From Pseudaminobacter soli (ex Li et al. 2025) (lineage in GTDB: Bacteria; Pseudomonadota; Alphaproteobacteria; Rhizobiales; Rhizobiaceae): 64,000 bases of DNA. The notes under the pieces were generated by a model. That model searched no databases, was not told the DNA's origin, and worked only from the letters and a program-made list of their open reading frames with translations. Positions within the stretch are counted from its first letter, which is position 1. The number at the start of each line of letters is the position of its first letter. Shown in pieces: positions 9,047 to 18,204 of the stretch. The stretch is taken from assembly GCF_029892515.1 (NCBI RefSeq), contig NZ_JARXVF010000014.1:16082-80081 (forward strand), written 5' to 3'. Made by a program: the position numbers and the translations under genes.

Positions 9047-10564
9047 ATGTCGCATGAAATCCTGACCCCGAGCGAAATGGGCCGAGCCGACAAGCTCGCG
9101 ATGCGGCGCGGGCCGTTCGACGGCTATGGGCTGATGTCGAATGCCGGCAGGCAGATCACCACGCTGATCCTGGCGCGCTATCCGGCGATGCTTTGCGCGC
9201 ATGTGCTTTGCGGGCCTGGCAACAATGGCGGCGACGGCTATGTGGTCGCCCGCCTGCTGGTCAAGGCCGGTGTCGACGTGCATTTGTGGGAGGAGGGAGA
9301 ACCTCGCGCAGGCAGCGATGCCGCGATTGCCGCTGCCGACTATCCGGTCGAGCCGCGCCCGCTTCAGGATTTCATGCCCGAGCCCGGCGATCTTGTCGTC
9401 GACGCGCTTTATGGCACCGGCCTTTCCAAGCCGCTGTCAGAAGCGGCCGCGCGCGCAGTGCGTGTTGCCAAGGAAACAGGCGTGCCCGTGGTGGCGGTCG
9501 ATCTGCCGTCGGGCGTCTCAGGCGAGACCGGCCAGGTGCTCGGCAGCGCATTCGCCGCTGCCGTGACCGTCACATTCGCGCGCAAGAAACCCGGCCATCT
9601 CCTGGAACCCGGCCGGACGCTCTGCGGCGACATCGCTGTGGTCGACATCGGCATAAGCGATGCGGTCATCGCCGAGATTGGGCCGCGCTGCTTCGAAAAC
9701 CTGCCCGACATCTGGCTGGAAAAGTTTCCGGTGCCGGCATCGGACACCTACAAATACCGTCGCGGCCATGTCGGCGTCTTTTCGGGCAGCCCAACGGCGA
9801 CAGGAGCGGCAAGGCTTTCGGCGATGGCATCGGCGCGTGTCGGGGCAGGGGCGGTCACCGTGCTGTCGCCGACGCGCTCGCTGGCCGTCAACGGCGCGCA
9901 TCTGACCTCCATCATGCTTCGCAAGGCCGATACGCTGGACGAGGTGCTGGGCTTTCTCGACGCGCGCAAGCCGCAGGCGCTGGTCTATGGGCCGGGGCTG
10001 GGGCCGGAGCAGGAGGTCGCCAATTTCCTGCTCGACCTGCTCGCCGAAGTCGATGGCGCGCCCGAAAGCCTTGTTCTGGACGCCGATGGACTGACTTCGG
10101 CTGCGTTCGAGCCCGAAGCGCTGTTTGCGGCTCTGCATGCGGAAGGGGCGCCGAAGGCGATCATGACGCCGCATGAAGGTGAATTCCGGCGTCTTTTCCG
10201 GGGTTTAGCCGACGATCCGAAACTATCGAAGGTGGAAAAGGCGCGTTCCGCTGCCGTCCGGGCGAGCGCCGTGATCGTCTACAAGGGGCCGGATACGGTG
10301 ATTGCAGCACCCGACGGACGCGCCGCAATCAACAGCAACGGCACACCCTTGCTGGCGACCGCGGGCTCTGGAGACGTGCTGTCCGGTCTCTGCGCCGGGC
10401 TCCTGGCACAGAGCATGCCGCCCTTCGAAGCGGCCTGCGCGGGGGTGTGGATCCATAGTGAGGCCGCGCGACACTTCGGCCCGGGCCTCATCGCCGAAGA
10501 CCTGCCGCCGGCGCTACGGCCGGTCCTCGGCGATCTTTTCGCGCGCAAGGGTTGGGCGGGATAG
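9047..10564 (+). CDS. nnr: Bifunctional NAD(P)H-hydrate epimerase / ADP-dependent hydratase
   Basis: The product (about 505 aa) joins two repair enzymes that restore damaged NAD(P)HX. The N-terminal epimerase (YjeF_N, about residues 1-210) shows CGPGNNGGDGYVVARLL and DLPSGVSGETG. The C-terminal dehydratase (about 220-500) shows HVGVFSGS, KAIMTPHEGEFRRLF and the family signature TAGSGDVLSGLCAGLLAQ. The ATG at 9047 is preferred to upstream in-frame ATGs (9035, 8951) because MSHEILTP begins the conserved domain; no strong ribosome site decides it. A long repeat-rich gap follows. Confidence 0.92.
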   Translation: MSHEILTPSEMGRADKLAMRRGPFDGYGLMSNAGRQITTLILARYPAMLCAHVLCGPGNNGGDGYVVARLLVKAGVDVHLWEEGEPRAGSDAAIAAADYPVEPRPLQDFMPEPGDLVVDALYGTGLSKPLSEAAARAVRVAKETGVPVVAVDLPSGVSGETGQVLGSAFAAAVTVTFARKKPGHLLEPGRTLCGDIAVVDIGISDAVIAEIGPRCFENLPDIWLEKFPVPASDTYKYRRGHVGVFSGSPTATGAARLSAMASARVGAGAVTVLSPTRSLAVNGAHLTSIMLRKADTLDEVLGFLDARKPQALVYGPGLGPEQEVANFLLDLLAEVDGAPESLVLDADGLTSAAFEPEALFAALHAEGAPKAIMTPHEGEFRRLFRGLADDPKLSKVEKARSAAVRASAVIVYKGPDTVIAAPDGRAAINSNGTPLLATAGSGDVLSGLCAGLLAQSMPPFEAACAGVWIHSEAARHFGPGLIAEDLPPALRPVLGDLFARKGWAG

Positions 10565-11092
10565 AGCCGGCGCGCCCAAAACTTCGTCATCCTCGGGCCG
10601 CTCCAACTTCGTCATCCTCGGGCTTGACCCGAGGATCCATGCCGGTCGGCCAAAACCGCTGCGGCGGCGCAACAGCCGCACCGATCGGAACCCGGTCTGT
10701 GGATTTGCCGAACCTCTGGCGCGAACCGCTTGATATCATTCGTTTCGAATGAAAATCGCCGCCTCTTTCATCCCCCACATCTCGGCTTCGCACATAATGC
10801 TCGCATCGGCCTCACCGGGAACACGAGTCATGAACCGGATGAGCGTGGAGGGCGACGATGTCCGGGCTGGTGGCGCTAACGGTGGCGCTGCTGGGTGATG
10901 AACCCCCAAGTCCGGGCCCAGGGTGTGGCTGGCCGCGCGAATGCGGAGGCGAACAAACCCAGGCAAGCGCATCGAACGGGCGGTCCAAGGGCCGCAAGAT
11001 TTACCTAAACGAGCGCGTCCGACGACCGCCCGTCTTCCCAGGTTCTTTGACAATGGCCAGACGCAAGAGCGGGCGTGGCAACGAATAGGTGC
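10565..11092. repeat. Gene-free stretch with a REP-like palindrome
   Basis: No convincing gene was found here. TCCTCGGG and CCCGAGGA, split by CTTGA, form a palindrome at 10615-10635, inside a CGTCATCCTCGGGCTTGACC context known as a dispersed repeat in many alphaproteobacteria. A shorter partial copy (ACTTCGTCATCCTCGGGC) lies just before it at 10581-10598. The open frames at 10736-11053 (minus) are Pro/Arg-rich, without recognisable domains, and probably not translated. Confidence 0.5.
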
Positions 11093-11322
11093 GTCCTTCG
11101 AGGCTCGCTACGCTCGCACCTCGGGATGAGGGGTGAGGAATGGTGCGCGGAGCGCACGAAAAGCCAACGATTTGGCTTTTCGAATGACGAACGCCCGGAG
11201 CCATAGCGGAGGGCCGGCTCGGCGACCCCATCAACTCAGGAGAGAGGTGGGCGCAGACAGAAGCCCTCATGGTGAGGTGCGAGGTTCGAGCGAAGCGAGA
11301 GGCGAGCCTCGAACCACGAGGA
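11093..11322. repeat. Composite inverted repeat with inner hairpin
   Basis: The left arm (11093-11132, TTCGAGGCTCGC, CGCTCG, ATGAGGG) returns as reverse complement in the right arm (11264-11322), broken by short insertions. Between them a perfect hairpin at 11157-11182 (CGAAAAGCCAA against TTGGCTTTTCG) could end transcription. The pattern is typical of non-autonomous, intergenic dispersed repeats. It lies between the convergent nnr and DsbA-like genes. Confidence 0.55.
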
Positions 11323-11353
11323 CGGGGGAGGTGAAGCGCCTCGCGCCGCCAGC

Positions 11354-12034
11354 CTACCCGGCGGCCAATTCGCCGCGAGCCTTGGCGGCGGCGATCTGGC
11401 GGATGGCGTCGGCCAGCGTGTCGCTGTCCTGCGCGCCCATCACCGCATACTTGCCTTCGAACAGAAAGCATGGAACGCCGGTGATGCCCATGCGCGAAGC
11501 GGTGGCGACCTCGCTGGCGACGGCCTCGCTGTCGGCATCGGTGGCAAGCATTGCCGCCACCACCGGCGCGTCCATGCCAGCTTCGCTGGCGGCTTCAATC
11601 AGCACCGCATGGTCGCCGATATTTTTGCCTTCCTCGAAATAGAGTTGGAAGAGCCGGCGCGCGAGCCTGCCCTGCACCTCGGAGCCATTGGCGCTGGCCC
11701 AGCGCAGCACGCGATGGGCGTCGAGCGTGTTGGGCGAGACGGTGATGGCGCCGAAGTCGAAAGCGATGCCTTCGGCCGCCCCCAGCTCCTTGATCCTGCT
11801 GTGGATCTCGCGCAGGCGATCGGCGCTGCCGAACTTGGCCAGCATGTATTGCTGCCGGTCCTTGCCTTCGGGCGGAATGGTCGGATCGAGCTGGTACGGC
11901 CGCCAATTAATCTCGACATTCACCTCCGGCACAGCCGCCACCGCCTTGTCGAGCCGCCTCTGGCCGATGAAGCACCAGGGGCACACGACATCCGAGACGA
12001 CGTCGACGGTGAGGGACTGCTGGGACGCGCTCAT
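11354..12034 (-). CDS. DsbA-family oxidoreductase (FrnE-like)
   Basis: The 226-aa product has a thioredoxin fold with a helical insert. The active site CPWC is at residues 18-21 right after the first strand, and the cis-Pro loop GITGVPCFLF comes near residue 185. It has no signal peptide, so it acts in the cytosol, like FrnE and the polyketide-type DsbA proteins (PF01323) linked to oxidative-stress tolerance. The substrate is unknown. The next minus-strand gene upstream, for a peptide-binding protein, ends 21 bases before it, so a shared transcript is possible. Confidence 0.88.
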   Translation of the reverse strand: MSASQQSLTVDVVSDVVCPWCFIGQRRLDKAVAAVPEVNVEINWRPYQLDPTIPPEGKDRQQYMLAKFGSADRLREIHSRIKELGAAEGIAFDFGAITVSPNTLDAHRVLRWASANGSEVQGRLARRLFQLYFEEGKNIGDHAVLIEAASEAGMDAPVVAAMLATDADSEAVASEVATASRMGITGVPCFLFEGKYAVMGAQDSDTLADAIRQIAAAKARGELAAG

Positions 12035-12055
12035 GGCGAGGAACCTTCCTGCCGG

Positions 12056-13900
12056 TCAGTCCGGCTTGTGCCACCAGGTGGGAAGTTGATACCCGAATAT
12101 AGGTGTCCGGTCCGGGTGCGCCATATAGTTCCAATAGGCGACGAATTTCCGGTTGTCGTACTGCATCGGGACCATGTAGGCGCTGGAGATCAGCAGCCGG
12201 TCGAGCGCTCGCACAGCCGCAACGTAGGAATCCTTGTCGCGCGCATTGAGCAATGCCTCGATCATGGCGTCGATCGCCGGATCGGACGCGCCGGCCAGGT
12301 TGAACGATCCCTCGGCATTGGCGGATTCCGAGCCCCAGCGTCCGAGCAGCTCGATGCCGGGCGACAGCGACCCGACGAAACCGCTCGTGCCGATCAGCAT
12401 GTCGAAATCGAAGCGCTGCTTGCGCATCTGGATTTGGTCCCCTTCGAGCGCGCGGATGGTGACCGCAATGCCGATCTTGGCCAGCGTGCGCTGGTAAAGA
12501 GCGGCCAGCCGCTCATCGCTTTGCGAGGCGGTGAGGATCTCGAAGCTGAATGGCACGCCGTGCGGATCGAGCAGCCGGCCGTCTTCGATGTGGTAGCCGG
12601 CACTCTTCAGGAGATCGAGCGCGGCCTTGAGTTCGGTGCGGTCGCGGCCGGAACCGTCGGTCTCGGGGGGCTGGTAAGTGCCGTCCATCACCTCCGGCAA
12701 CACCTTGCCGGGGAAGGGCGCCAAAAGCTTCCGCTCCTCCTCGCTGGCCGGGCGACCGAGCGCGGAGAGTTCCGAATTCTGCCAGTAGCTTGCCGTGCGC
12801 TTGAACTGTCCGTCGAACAGATTCTTGTTCGCCCATTCGAAATCGTAGAGCAGGGCGAGGGCGCGACGGACGCGGGGGTCGGCAAACTTCGGCAGCCGCG
12901 TGTTGAACAGGAAACCCTGGACGATGGGCGGAAGACCGTTCTCGAAGGTCTCGGTCACCACCTTGCCTTCGCGCATGGCCGGGAAGTCCAGATCGCGCTC
13001 GCGCTTGACCGGGTCCGGCTCCTCGTAGAGCGAACACAGCCCCTTCTTGAAGGCCTCGAAGAGGGAGTTCGCGTTGAGGAAATACTCGATGGTGATGCGG
13101 TCGAAATTGTCGTAGCCGCGCTTGGTGGGCAGGTCCTTCGCCCAGTAATCGGGATTGCGCTGGAAAACGATGCGCTGCCCTGGTTCGACCTTTTCGACGC
13201 GATAGGGTCCGCTGCCGACCAGCGGCTTGAGCGTCGTCTGGTCGAAGGTTTCTTTGTCGAACGCGTGCTTGGGGATGATCGGCGTCATTGCGATGATGAG
13301 CGGAAATTCGCGGTCGGCGTTCTCGTTGAAGGTGAAGCGCACGCTGCGGTCGCCGGTCTTCTCGAGCTTGGCGATTTTCTTCATGCGGTCGCTATAGGGT
13401 GGCCGCCCTTTGGCGGTGAAGACGTCGTAGGTGAAGAGCACGTCGTCGGCGGTCACCGGCTCGCCATCCGACCATTTGGCATTCGGATTGAGATGGAACT
13501 CCACGACCTTGCGATCGGGCGAGATGTCGAGCGAATCGGCGAGCAGGCCGTAGAGCGAGAAAGCCTCGTCGGCGCTTCGCTGCATCAGGGGCTCGAACAC
13601 CAGGTTGCCGTAGATGGTGTCGATCATGCCGCGCGCGGTGGTGCGCAGGCTTTTCAGGATGAACGGGTTGAGATTGTCGAAGCTGCCGACAACGCAATAG
13701 GTGACGCTGCCGCCCTTGGGCGCATCGGGATTCACATAGGGAAAATTGCGGAAATCGTCCTTGAGCGCTGGTTCACCCTGCATGGCGATCGAATGCAACG
13801 GCTCGGACAGGCCAGCGCTAACGGTTCCAAACAGCATGGTCGCCCCGGTGCAGAGCGAAAGGAATGTACGGCTTATCACCAGCCTCCTCGACATAAGCAA
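12056..13900 (-). CDS. Peptide-type ABC transporter substrate-binding protein (family 5, YejA-like)
   Basis: The 614-aa protein has a Sec signal peptide (about residues 1-32). It then reads as an SBP_bac_5 domain: FRNFPYVNPDAPKGG, KWSDGEPVTADDVLFTYD, GSGPYRVEKVEPG and RVRRALALLYDFEW. These periplasmic proteins bind oligopeptides and related compounds; length and N-terminus match the YejA group. No permease or ATPase genes of the system are beside it, so its partners lie elsewhere or it is an orphan. The ATG at 13900 sits in front of the signal peptide; MSRR two codons later is an equal alternative. Confidence 0.88.
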   Translation of the reverse strand: MLMSRRLVISRTFLSLCTGATMLFGTVSAGLSEPLHSIAMQGEPALKDDFRNFPYVNPDAPKGGSVTYCVVGSFDNLNPFILKSLRTTARGMIDTIYGNLVFEPLMQRSADEAFSLYGLLADSLDISPDRKVVEFHLNPNAKWSDGEPVTADDVLFTYDVFTAKGRPPYSDRMKKIAKLEKTGDRSVRFTFNENADREFPLIIAMTPIIPKHAFDKETFDQTTLKPLVGSGPYRVEKVEPGQRIVFQRNPDYWAKDLPTKRGYDNFDRITIEYFLNANSLFEAFKKGLCSLYEEPDPVKRERDLDFPAMREGKVVTETFENGLPPIVQGFLFNTRLPKFADPRVRRALALLYDFEWANKNLFDGQFKRTASYWQNSELSALGRPASEEERKLLAPFPGKVLPEVMDGTYQPPETDGSGRDRTELKAALDLLKSAGYHIEDGRLLDPHGVPFSFEILTASQSDERLAALYQRTLAKIGIAVTIRALEGDQIQMRKQRFDFDMLIGTSGFVGSLSPGIELLGRWGSESANAEGSFNLAGASDPAIDAMIEALLNARDKDSYVAAVRALDRLLISSAYMVPMQYDNRKFVAYWNYMAHPDRTPIFGYQLPTWWHKPD

Positions 13901-14114
13901 CTTCGATTTGATTCGTATTTGAATCTATCATGACGGCGGTATTATGAGCTTAGTTGAGGCTTCCCCCAATAATCACAGTGGACGGGGCTGGATTCGCGCC
14001 TCGGGGCGGTGTAACACGCCGGCAAAAGTCATGCTGTTGCCTCAATTGCCAAACAGGTAGCGTGGCAACGGCACCGCGAGCCGGTCCCGGAATCATTTGA
14101 GAGGATTGAGATAG

Positions 14115-14741
14115 ATGACGAGCCTGAAAACCGACACTGCCCGTCTTTCGGTCATGGCCGCAGGCGTGGTCGGCGTGCTCGCCGCTGGTTTTGCGTCGGC
14201 GCCGGCTGCAGCTCAGCAAATTCCGCAGGGCTGGTTCAAGGCCTGCTCGAAGCAGGAAGACGTGGACATCTGCAACGTGCAGAACATCTCCACCGCCGCT
14301 TCCGGTCAGCTCGTCACCGGCATCAGCCTGATCGAGCTCAAGGGCAAGATCAACCGCAAGGTCTTCCAGGTCACCGTCCCGACCGGCCGCCTCGTTCCTC
14401 CGGGCATCGGTCTGCAGATTGATGGCGGCAAGGCGCAGAAGCTCGACTACGTGATCTGCTTCCCTGACCGTTGCGTTGCCGAAGCTCCGATGACCGACCA
14501 GCTCATCGCCACGTTCAAGAAGGGCTCGGAGCTGACGCTGACCTCCGTGAACTTCCAGAACCAGCAGAACCCGGTCAAGGTTTCGCTGCAGGGCTTCACC
14601 GGCGTGTTCGACGGCCCGGCCATGCAGCAGTCGGACCTCGAGGAGCGCCAGAAGAAGCTCCAGGAGTTCGTCTCCAAGAACAACGAGGACTTCGCCAAGA
14701 AGCTCAAGGAAGAGCAGGACAAGGCCAAGACGGCCAACTGA
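14115..14741 (+). CDS. Invasion-associated locus B (IalB) family protein
   Basis: The 208-aa protein has a signal peptide (about residues 1-34, ending AAAQ). An IalB domain (PF06776) follows with four cysteines (44 and 53, then in CFPDRC) that could form two disulfides, and the family strands FQVTVPTGRLVPPGIGLQIDG. The last 40 residues are a charged helix (EERQKKLQEF, EDFAKKLKEEQDKAK), probably a coiled coil. The family is periplasmic or envelope-bound in Hyphomicrobiales and was named for Bartonella invasion; its molecular role is unclear. It is a single-gene unit ended by a terminator. Confidence 0.88.
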   Translation: MTSLKTDTARLSVMAAGVVGVLAAGFASAPAAAQQIPQGWFKACSKQEDVDICNVQNISTAASGQLVTGISLIELKGKINRKVFQVTVPTGRLVPPGIGLQIDGGKAQKLDYVICFPDRCVAEAPMTDQLIATFKKGSELTLTSVNFQNQQNPVKVSLQGFTGVFDGPAMQQSDLEERQKKLQEFVSKNNEDFAKKLKEEQDKAKTAN

Positions 14742-14760
14742 TCTTCAAGCCAGATACATG

Positions 14761-14789
14761 AAAAAGCGGGGTTTTAGCCCCGCTTTTTT
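14761..14789 (+). terminator. Rho-independent terminator of the IalB gene, bidirectional
   Basis: AAAAAGCGGGG and CCCCGCTTTTT form the stem around TTTTAG, with A and T runs on both sides. It can therefore stop the IalB transcript and the convergent hspQ transcript. Confidence 0.88.
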
Positions 14790-14814
14790 GTTGCCTCAAA
14801 GGCTGATGCCGATT

Positions 14815-15147
14815 TCAGTGGCGCGCCTGGCGCTTGGGTGCATAGCTGCCGTCGGCGGCCTTGTCGAAGAACTCGCGCAGCTGCGGATGCCGGATCGGAT
14901 CTCCGGACTGGTCGGCGAGCAGGTTCTGCTCCGACACATAGGCGATGTATTCCGTCTCGTCGTTCTCGGCGAGCAGATGGTAGAAGGGCTGGTCCTTGCG
15001 TGGGCGAACCTCCGCTGGAATCGCCTCGTACCATTCGTCGGTATTGTTGAACTCGGGATCGACGTCGAAAATGACGCCCCTGAAGGGGAACAAGCGGTGT
15101 CGTACCACTTGGCCGATCGCAAACTTTGCCGTCTTTTGTTCAGTCAC
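14815..15147 (-). CDS. hspQ: HspQ-type heat-shock / hemimethylated-DNA-binding protein
   Basis: The conserved part begins KTAKFAIGQVVRHRLFPFRG and continues to YVSEQNL, the YccV/HspQ domain (PF08755). In enterobacteria it enhances Lon proteolysis. A frame from 15246 is longer, but its first 33 codons carry no conserved features. The GTG at 15145-15147 gives a 110-aa protein of normal family length starting VTEQKTAKF. It is convergent with the IalB gene. Confidence 0.8.
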   Translation of the reverse strand: MTEQKTAKFAIGQVVRHRLFPFRGVIFDVDPEFNNTDEWYEAIPAEVRPRKDQPFYHLLAENDETEYIAYVSEQNLLADQSGDPIRHPQLREFFDKAADGSYAPKRQARH

Positions 15148-15337
15148 GTCTGCAAATTCCCGTAGCCCGGCGAGCGCCGGACGTTCCTGACCTCGAACCG
15201 TCGAGGCTTGCTGCTCGAAAGTTATTTGGCGCAGCGTTTGCAGCAATTCAATCCCGATCCGCTCGAGGCGTTCGGAAACAAGGGTTTAGCCCGTTGAATC
15301 ATAGGCGAGGGATATTGTCTCGCGATGCAGGCCTCTT

Positions 15338-16564
15338 TCAGTGTGTGCCGAGGCGAGGCGGAAAGGCGTCGCGAAGCGTCGACCCGAGTGCCGCGAGGCC
15401 GCTGCCGGGTTTGAGCCCCTCGCGCATGAAGAGCGCCCGGAGCGGAGCAAATCCGCCGAGAACGCTGAGCCCCGCGCTACGCAGCAACTGGGCTGGTAGT
15501 AGGTTGGACAATAGCGACTGATTGAGCAGGCCGACCGCCCCGGTGCGAGCGAGAATATCCGGGCGGCGTCGACGGTCGTAGGTCGAAAGGGCCGACGAAG
15601 AACCCGGATCTGACCGATGATCGGACGCGATATCCACGAGCTGCTGAACGTCGCGGATGCCGAGGTTCAGTCCTTGCGCGCCGATCGGCGGGAAGACGTG
15701 CGCGGCTTCGCCGACAAGCGCGATGCGGTTTTGCGCGAAGCGCGCCGGCAGTCGAGCCGACAGCGGATACACCTGCCGACCGGGCTCGACGGTGACCCGA
15801 CCGAGCATGGATTGCATGCGCTGCTCAACGCGCATCGACAGCGTTTCGTCATCGAGCGCAACGAGTTCATCAGCGGTCTCGGGCCTTACGACCCAAACCA
15901 GGCTCGACCTGTTGCCAGGCAACGGCACCTGAGTGAAGGGGCCTGTCTCGGTATGGAATTCCGTCGAAGCAAATCCATGCTCGCGGTTGTGCGCGAAATT
16001 GATGACGAGGGCGGCCTGCGGATAGGGATGCGTGGATGTTGAGATGCCGGCCGCCTCGCGTGCTGCCGACAGGCGTCCGTCCGCGGCTACTGCCAGCGCC
16101 GCGGTAAGTGCCGTTCCATCGGGCAGAATGGCGCGCACGCGGTCGGCTGACGGCTCCCAGCGTTCGACCATGGTTTCGTGCCACACGATGCCAGGCTGCG
16201 CCTTCACAGCCTGTTCGAGCGCATCATTGAGATGCTGGTTCGGGATGTTGAGGCCGAAATAGGGTTCGGCGATCTCAGTAGCATGGAATGTCACCACCGG
16301 GCTGCGGATCAGCCGGCGCGTCGCGTCGACAATTCGCATGGTGCGCAACGGCGCGCCATTGGGTTCGATTGCGCTCAAAACGCCGAGCGATTCCATGTAT
16401 TCTAGGGCTGGAACCATGAGGGCGGTGGTGCGGCGGTCCTTGCCTGTGACGGCCGGGCCGACGAGCTGGACCGAAAAGCCTGCTCGCGCCATCGCCAGCG
16501 CGGCAATCAAACCTGCGGGACCTGTGCCCGCAACGATGACATTGGCAGTTTCGGCAGGTTCCAT
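15338..16564 (-). CDS. FAD-dependent UbiH/UbiF/COQ6-family monooxygenase
   Basis: From the ATG in 16562-16564 the protein is 408 aa; an in-frame start nine codons earlier is possible. The FAD-binding GTGPAGLIAALAMARAGF is near the N-terminus. The second FAD motif lies at RIALVGEAAHVFPPIGAQGLNLGIRD (given here in pieces: GEAAHVFPP and GAQGLNLG). These define the ubiquinone hydroxylase family, which hydroxylates the ring of ubiquinone precursors at the membrane face. Which ring position it acts on cannot be told. It is divergent from the DUF2182 operon, with about 110 bp between the starts. Confidence 0.88.
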   Translation of the reverse strand: MEPAETANVIVAGTGPAGLIAALAMARAGFSVQLVGPAVTGKDRRTTALMVPALEYMESLGVLSAIEPNGAPLRTMRIVDATRRLIRSPVVTFHATEIAEPYFGLNIPNQHLNDALEQAVKAQPGIVWHETMVERWEPSADRVRAILPDGTALTAALAVAADGRLSAAREAAGISTSTHPYPQAALVINFAHNREHGFASTEFHTETGPFTQVPLPGNRSSLVWVVRPETADELVALDDETLSMRVEQRMQSMLGRVTVEPGRQVYPLSARLPARFAQNRIALVGEAAHVFPPIGAQGLNLGIRDVQQLVDIASDHRSDPGSSSALSTYDRRRRPDILARTGAVGLLNQSLLSNLLPAQLLRSAGLSVLGGFAPLRALFMREGLKPGSGLAALGSTLRDAFPPRLGTH

Positions 16565-16676
16565 GGCGACGCCCCATCTGCATTCACGCAAGCCGGAAAC
16601 AGAGTCCGACCAGTATTCTCATATAGGTTGCGGCGATCATGTTGATCAACGTGACGATTCAGCCCATCGATTGGTG

Positions 16677-17570
16677 ATGAACAACAAGATTGACGGTTTC
16701 GACAATCTCGATCGTGCTGGGCGTGCAACAGGGACGATCGCGCGCCATCCGCGCGAGGCGGTGTACCTTCTCCTGGGACTGGGTATCGCTCTGTCGTGGA
16801 CGTTGCTTGCCGTCATGGCGTTACGGGGGGCCGAGCTTCGCGTGCCGGGCAGCGGCGCTCCGGGCGACTTTCTGATGCGCATGCTGCCCGATCTGCCGTT
16901 ACCGGCTTTTCTCGACCGGTTTTTCATGCTGTGCCTGACACCGGCACCGTTCGGCAGCTTCGCGCTGGAAACATTTTTCGCGTTGACGCTGATGTGGGTG
17001 CTGATGTCGGTCGCGATGATGTTGCCATCGGCGGCGCCAATGATCCGGATCTATTGCGAGATCGCCGATACCGCTCGCCTGAAAGGCGAGCCAGTGGTTC
17101 ATCCCTTGGTGCTCGTCGGAGGGTATCTGTCCGCCTGGCTGGCCGCATCGATACTGTTTTCAGGCCTGTCGCTCGCAGTCCAGGTCGCATCAGCAGGGCA
17201 GCCGGGCGCTCCGCTCGCAGGCCTGGCCGGTGGCGTCGCGCTTGGCATTGCTGGGCTCTATCAGTTCAGTTCGCTCAAACAGGCCTGCCTGAAGAAGTGC
17301 CGCAACCCGTTCTCGATCCTCTTTGCCCGCTGGAGCGCCAAGCCATCGCGTATTTTCAAGCTCGGCCTGGAGCAAGGCATCTGGTGCCTGGGTTGCTGCT
17401 GGGCGCTGATGCTGGTGATGTTTGCCGTCGGCATCATGAATTTGTTTTGGATGGCGCTGATTGCGCTGTTTACGCTGGTCGAAAAACAAGGAACAAAGCG
17501 CCTTCCAACGCGGCTCGCGGGTGCGATACTGCTTGTGTGGGCGGTTGTGCTTCTAGTAAGTTCCGCCTGA
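16677..17570 (+). CDS. DUF2182 multi-helix membrane protein
   Basis: The ATG at 16677 gives 297 aa; the frame upstream overlaps the UbiH-type gene and is ignored. About seven hydrophobic helices are seen. The C-terminal half has the DUF2182 signature GIWCLGCCWALMLVMFAVG with a cysteine pair, followed by MNLFWM. The family is described only as a predicted metal-binding membrane protein. The next gene encodes DUF1326, its usual partner. The pair is the start of a four-gene operon with pcs and qor. Confidence 0.85.
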   Translation: MNNKIDGFDNLDRAGRATGTIARHPREAVYLLLGLGIALSWTLLAVMALRGAELRVPGSGAPGDFLMRMLPDLPLPAFLDRFFMLCLTPAPFGSFALETFFALTLMWVLMSVAMMLPSAAPMIRIYCEIADTARLKGEPVVHPLVLVGGYLSAWLAASILFSGLSLAVQVASAGQPGAPLAGLAGGVALGIAGLYQFSSLKQACLKKCRNPFSILFARWSAKPSRIFKLGLEQGIWCLGCCWALMLVMFAVGIMNLFWMALIALFTLVEKQGTKRLPTRLAGAILLVWAVVLLVSSA

Positions 17571-17589
17571 CCGGGAAGGGGGACATTCC

Positions 17590-18204
17590 ATGGCCGACCA
17601 AAGCTGGGCGATGAAAGGGGAATTGGTACTCTCCTGTAACTGCACAGTTTTCTGTCCTTGCGTGCTGTCGCTCGGCAATCATCCTCCCACAGAGGGCTAT
17701 TGCCAGACCTGGGCCGGATTCCGCGTCGATGCCGGCCATTACGGCGATGTCGATCTCTCGGGTCTCAACCTCGGGTTGGTAATGGAAATCCCCGGCTATA
17801 TGAGCCGCGGTAACTGGACGGCCGGCCTGTTCATTGACAAGCGCGCTTCGATCTATGCCGTAAAGGCATTCACCAAGATCTTCACCGGCAAGGCCGGCGG
17901 CACCACGTCGCTGCTTTCGATCCTCGTCGGGAATTTTCTCGGTGTCGAACAGGTTCCGATCAGCTATGAGACGCAGGACAAGACGCGCATCTTCCAGATT
18001 CCGAAGATCATCGATGGTGCGGTGACGCCGATCCCCGGTAAGAGCAGGGAAGGCGACACGGTCATCTCCAACTCGGAGTATTGGATCGCGCCCGAGATCA
18101 TCGTGGCCAAGTCCGACAAGAGCAGGATGCGCGCCTTCGGCCGAAATTGGAATTTTGCCGGCCGTTCGGCCGAAATCTGCAAACTGGACTGGCGAGGCCC
18201 GTGA
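17590..18204 (+). CDS. DUF1326 cysteine-rich protein
   Basis: The 204-aa product starts with the family motif LVLSCNCTVFCPC (four cysteines within residues 15-23), a likely metal or thiol site, then an alpha/beta domain. It has no signal peptide or membrane helix and would sit in the cytosol. DUF1326 and DUF2182 genes occur together in many bacteria, so a soluble/membrane pair is likely, but no function is established. The stop overlaps the GTG start of pcs (GTGA), evidence of translational coupling. Confidence 0.85.
   Translation: MADQSWAMKGELVLSCNCTVFCPCVLSLGNHPPTEGYCQTWAGFRVDAGHYGDVDLSGLNLGLVMEIPGYMSRGNWTAGLFIDKRASIYAVKAFTKIFTGKAGGTTSLLSILVGNFLGVEQVPISYETQDKTRIFQIPKIIDGAVTPIPGKSREGDTVISNSEYWIAPEIIVAKSDKSRMRAFGRNWNFAGRSAEICKLDWRGP

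Noticed and set aside
10736..11053. 105-codon minus-strand frame
   Set aside because: Pro/Arg-rich sequence within a repeat-rich gap, without domain or ribosome site.
11609..13933. 774-codon plus-strand frame
   Set aside because: It is the antisense shadow of the peptide-binding and DsbA-like genes; composition follows the GC-rich third positions of those genes and it has no domain.
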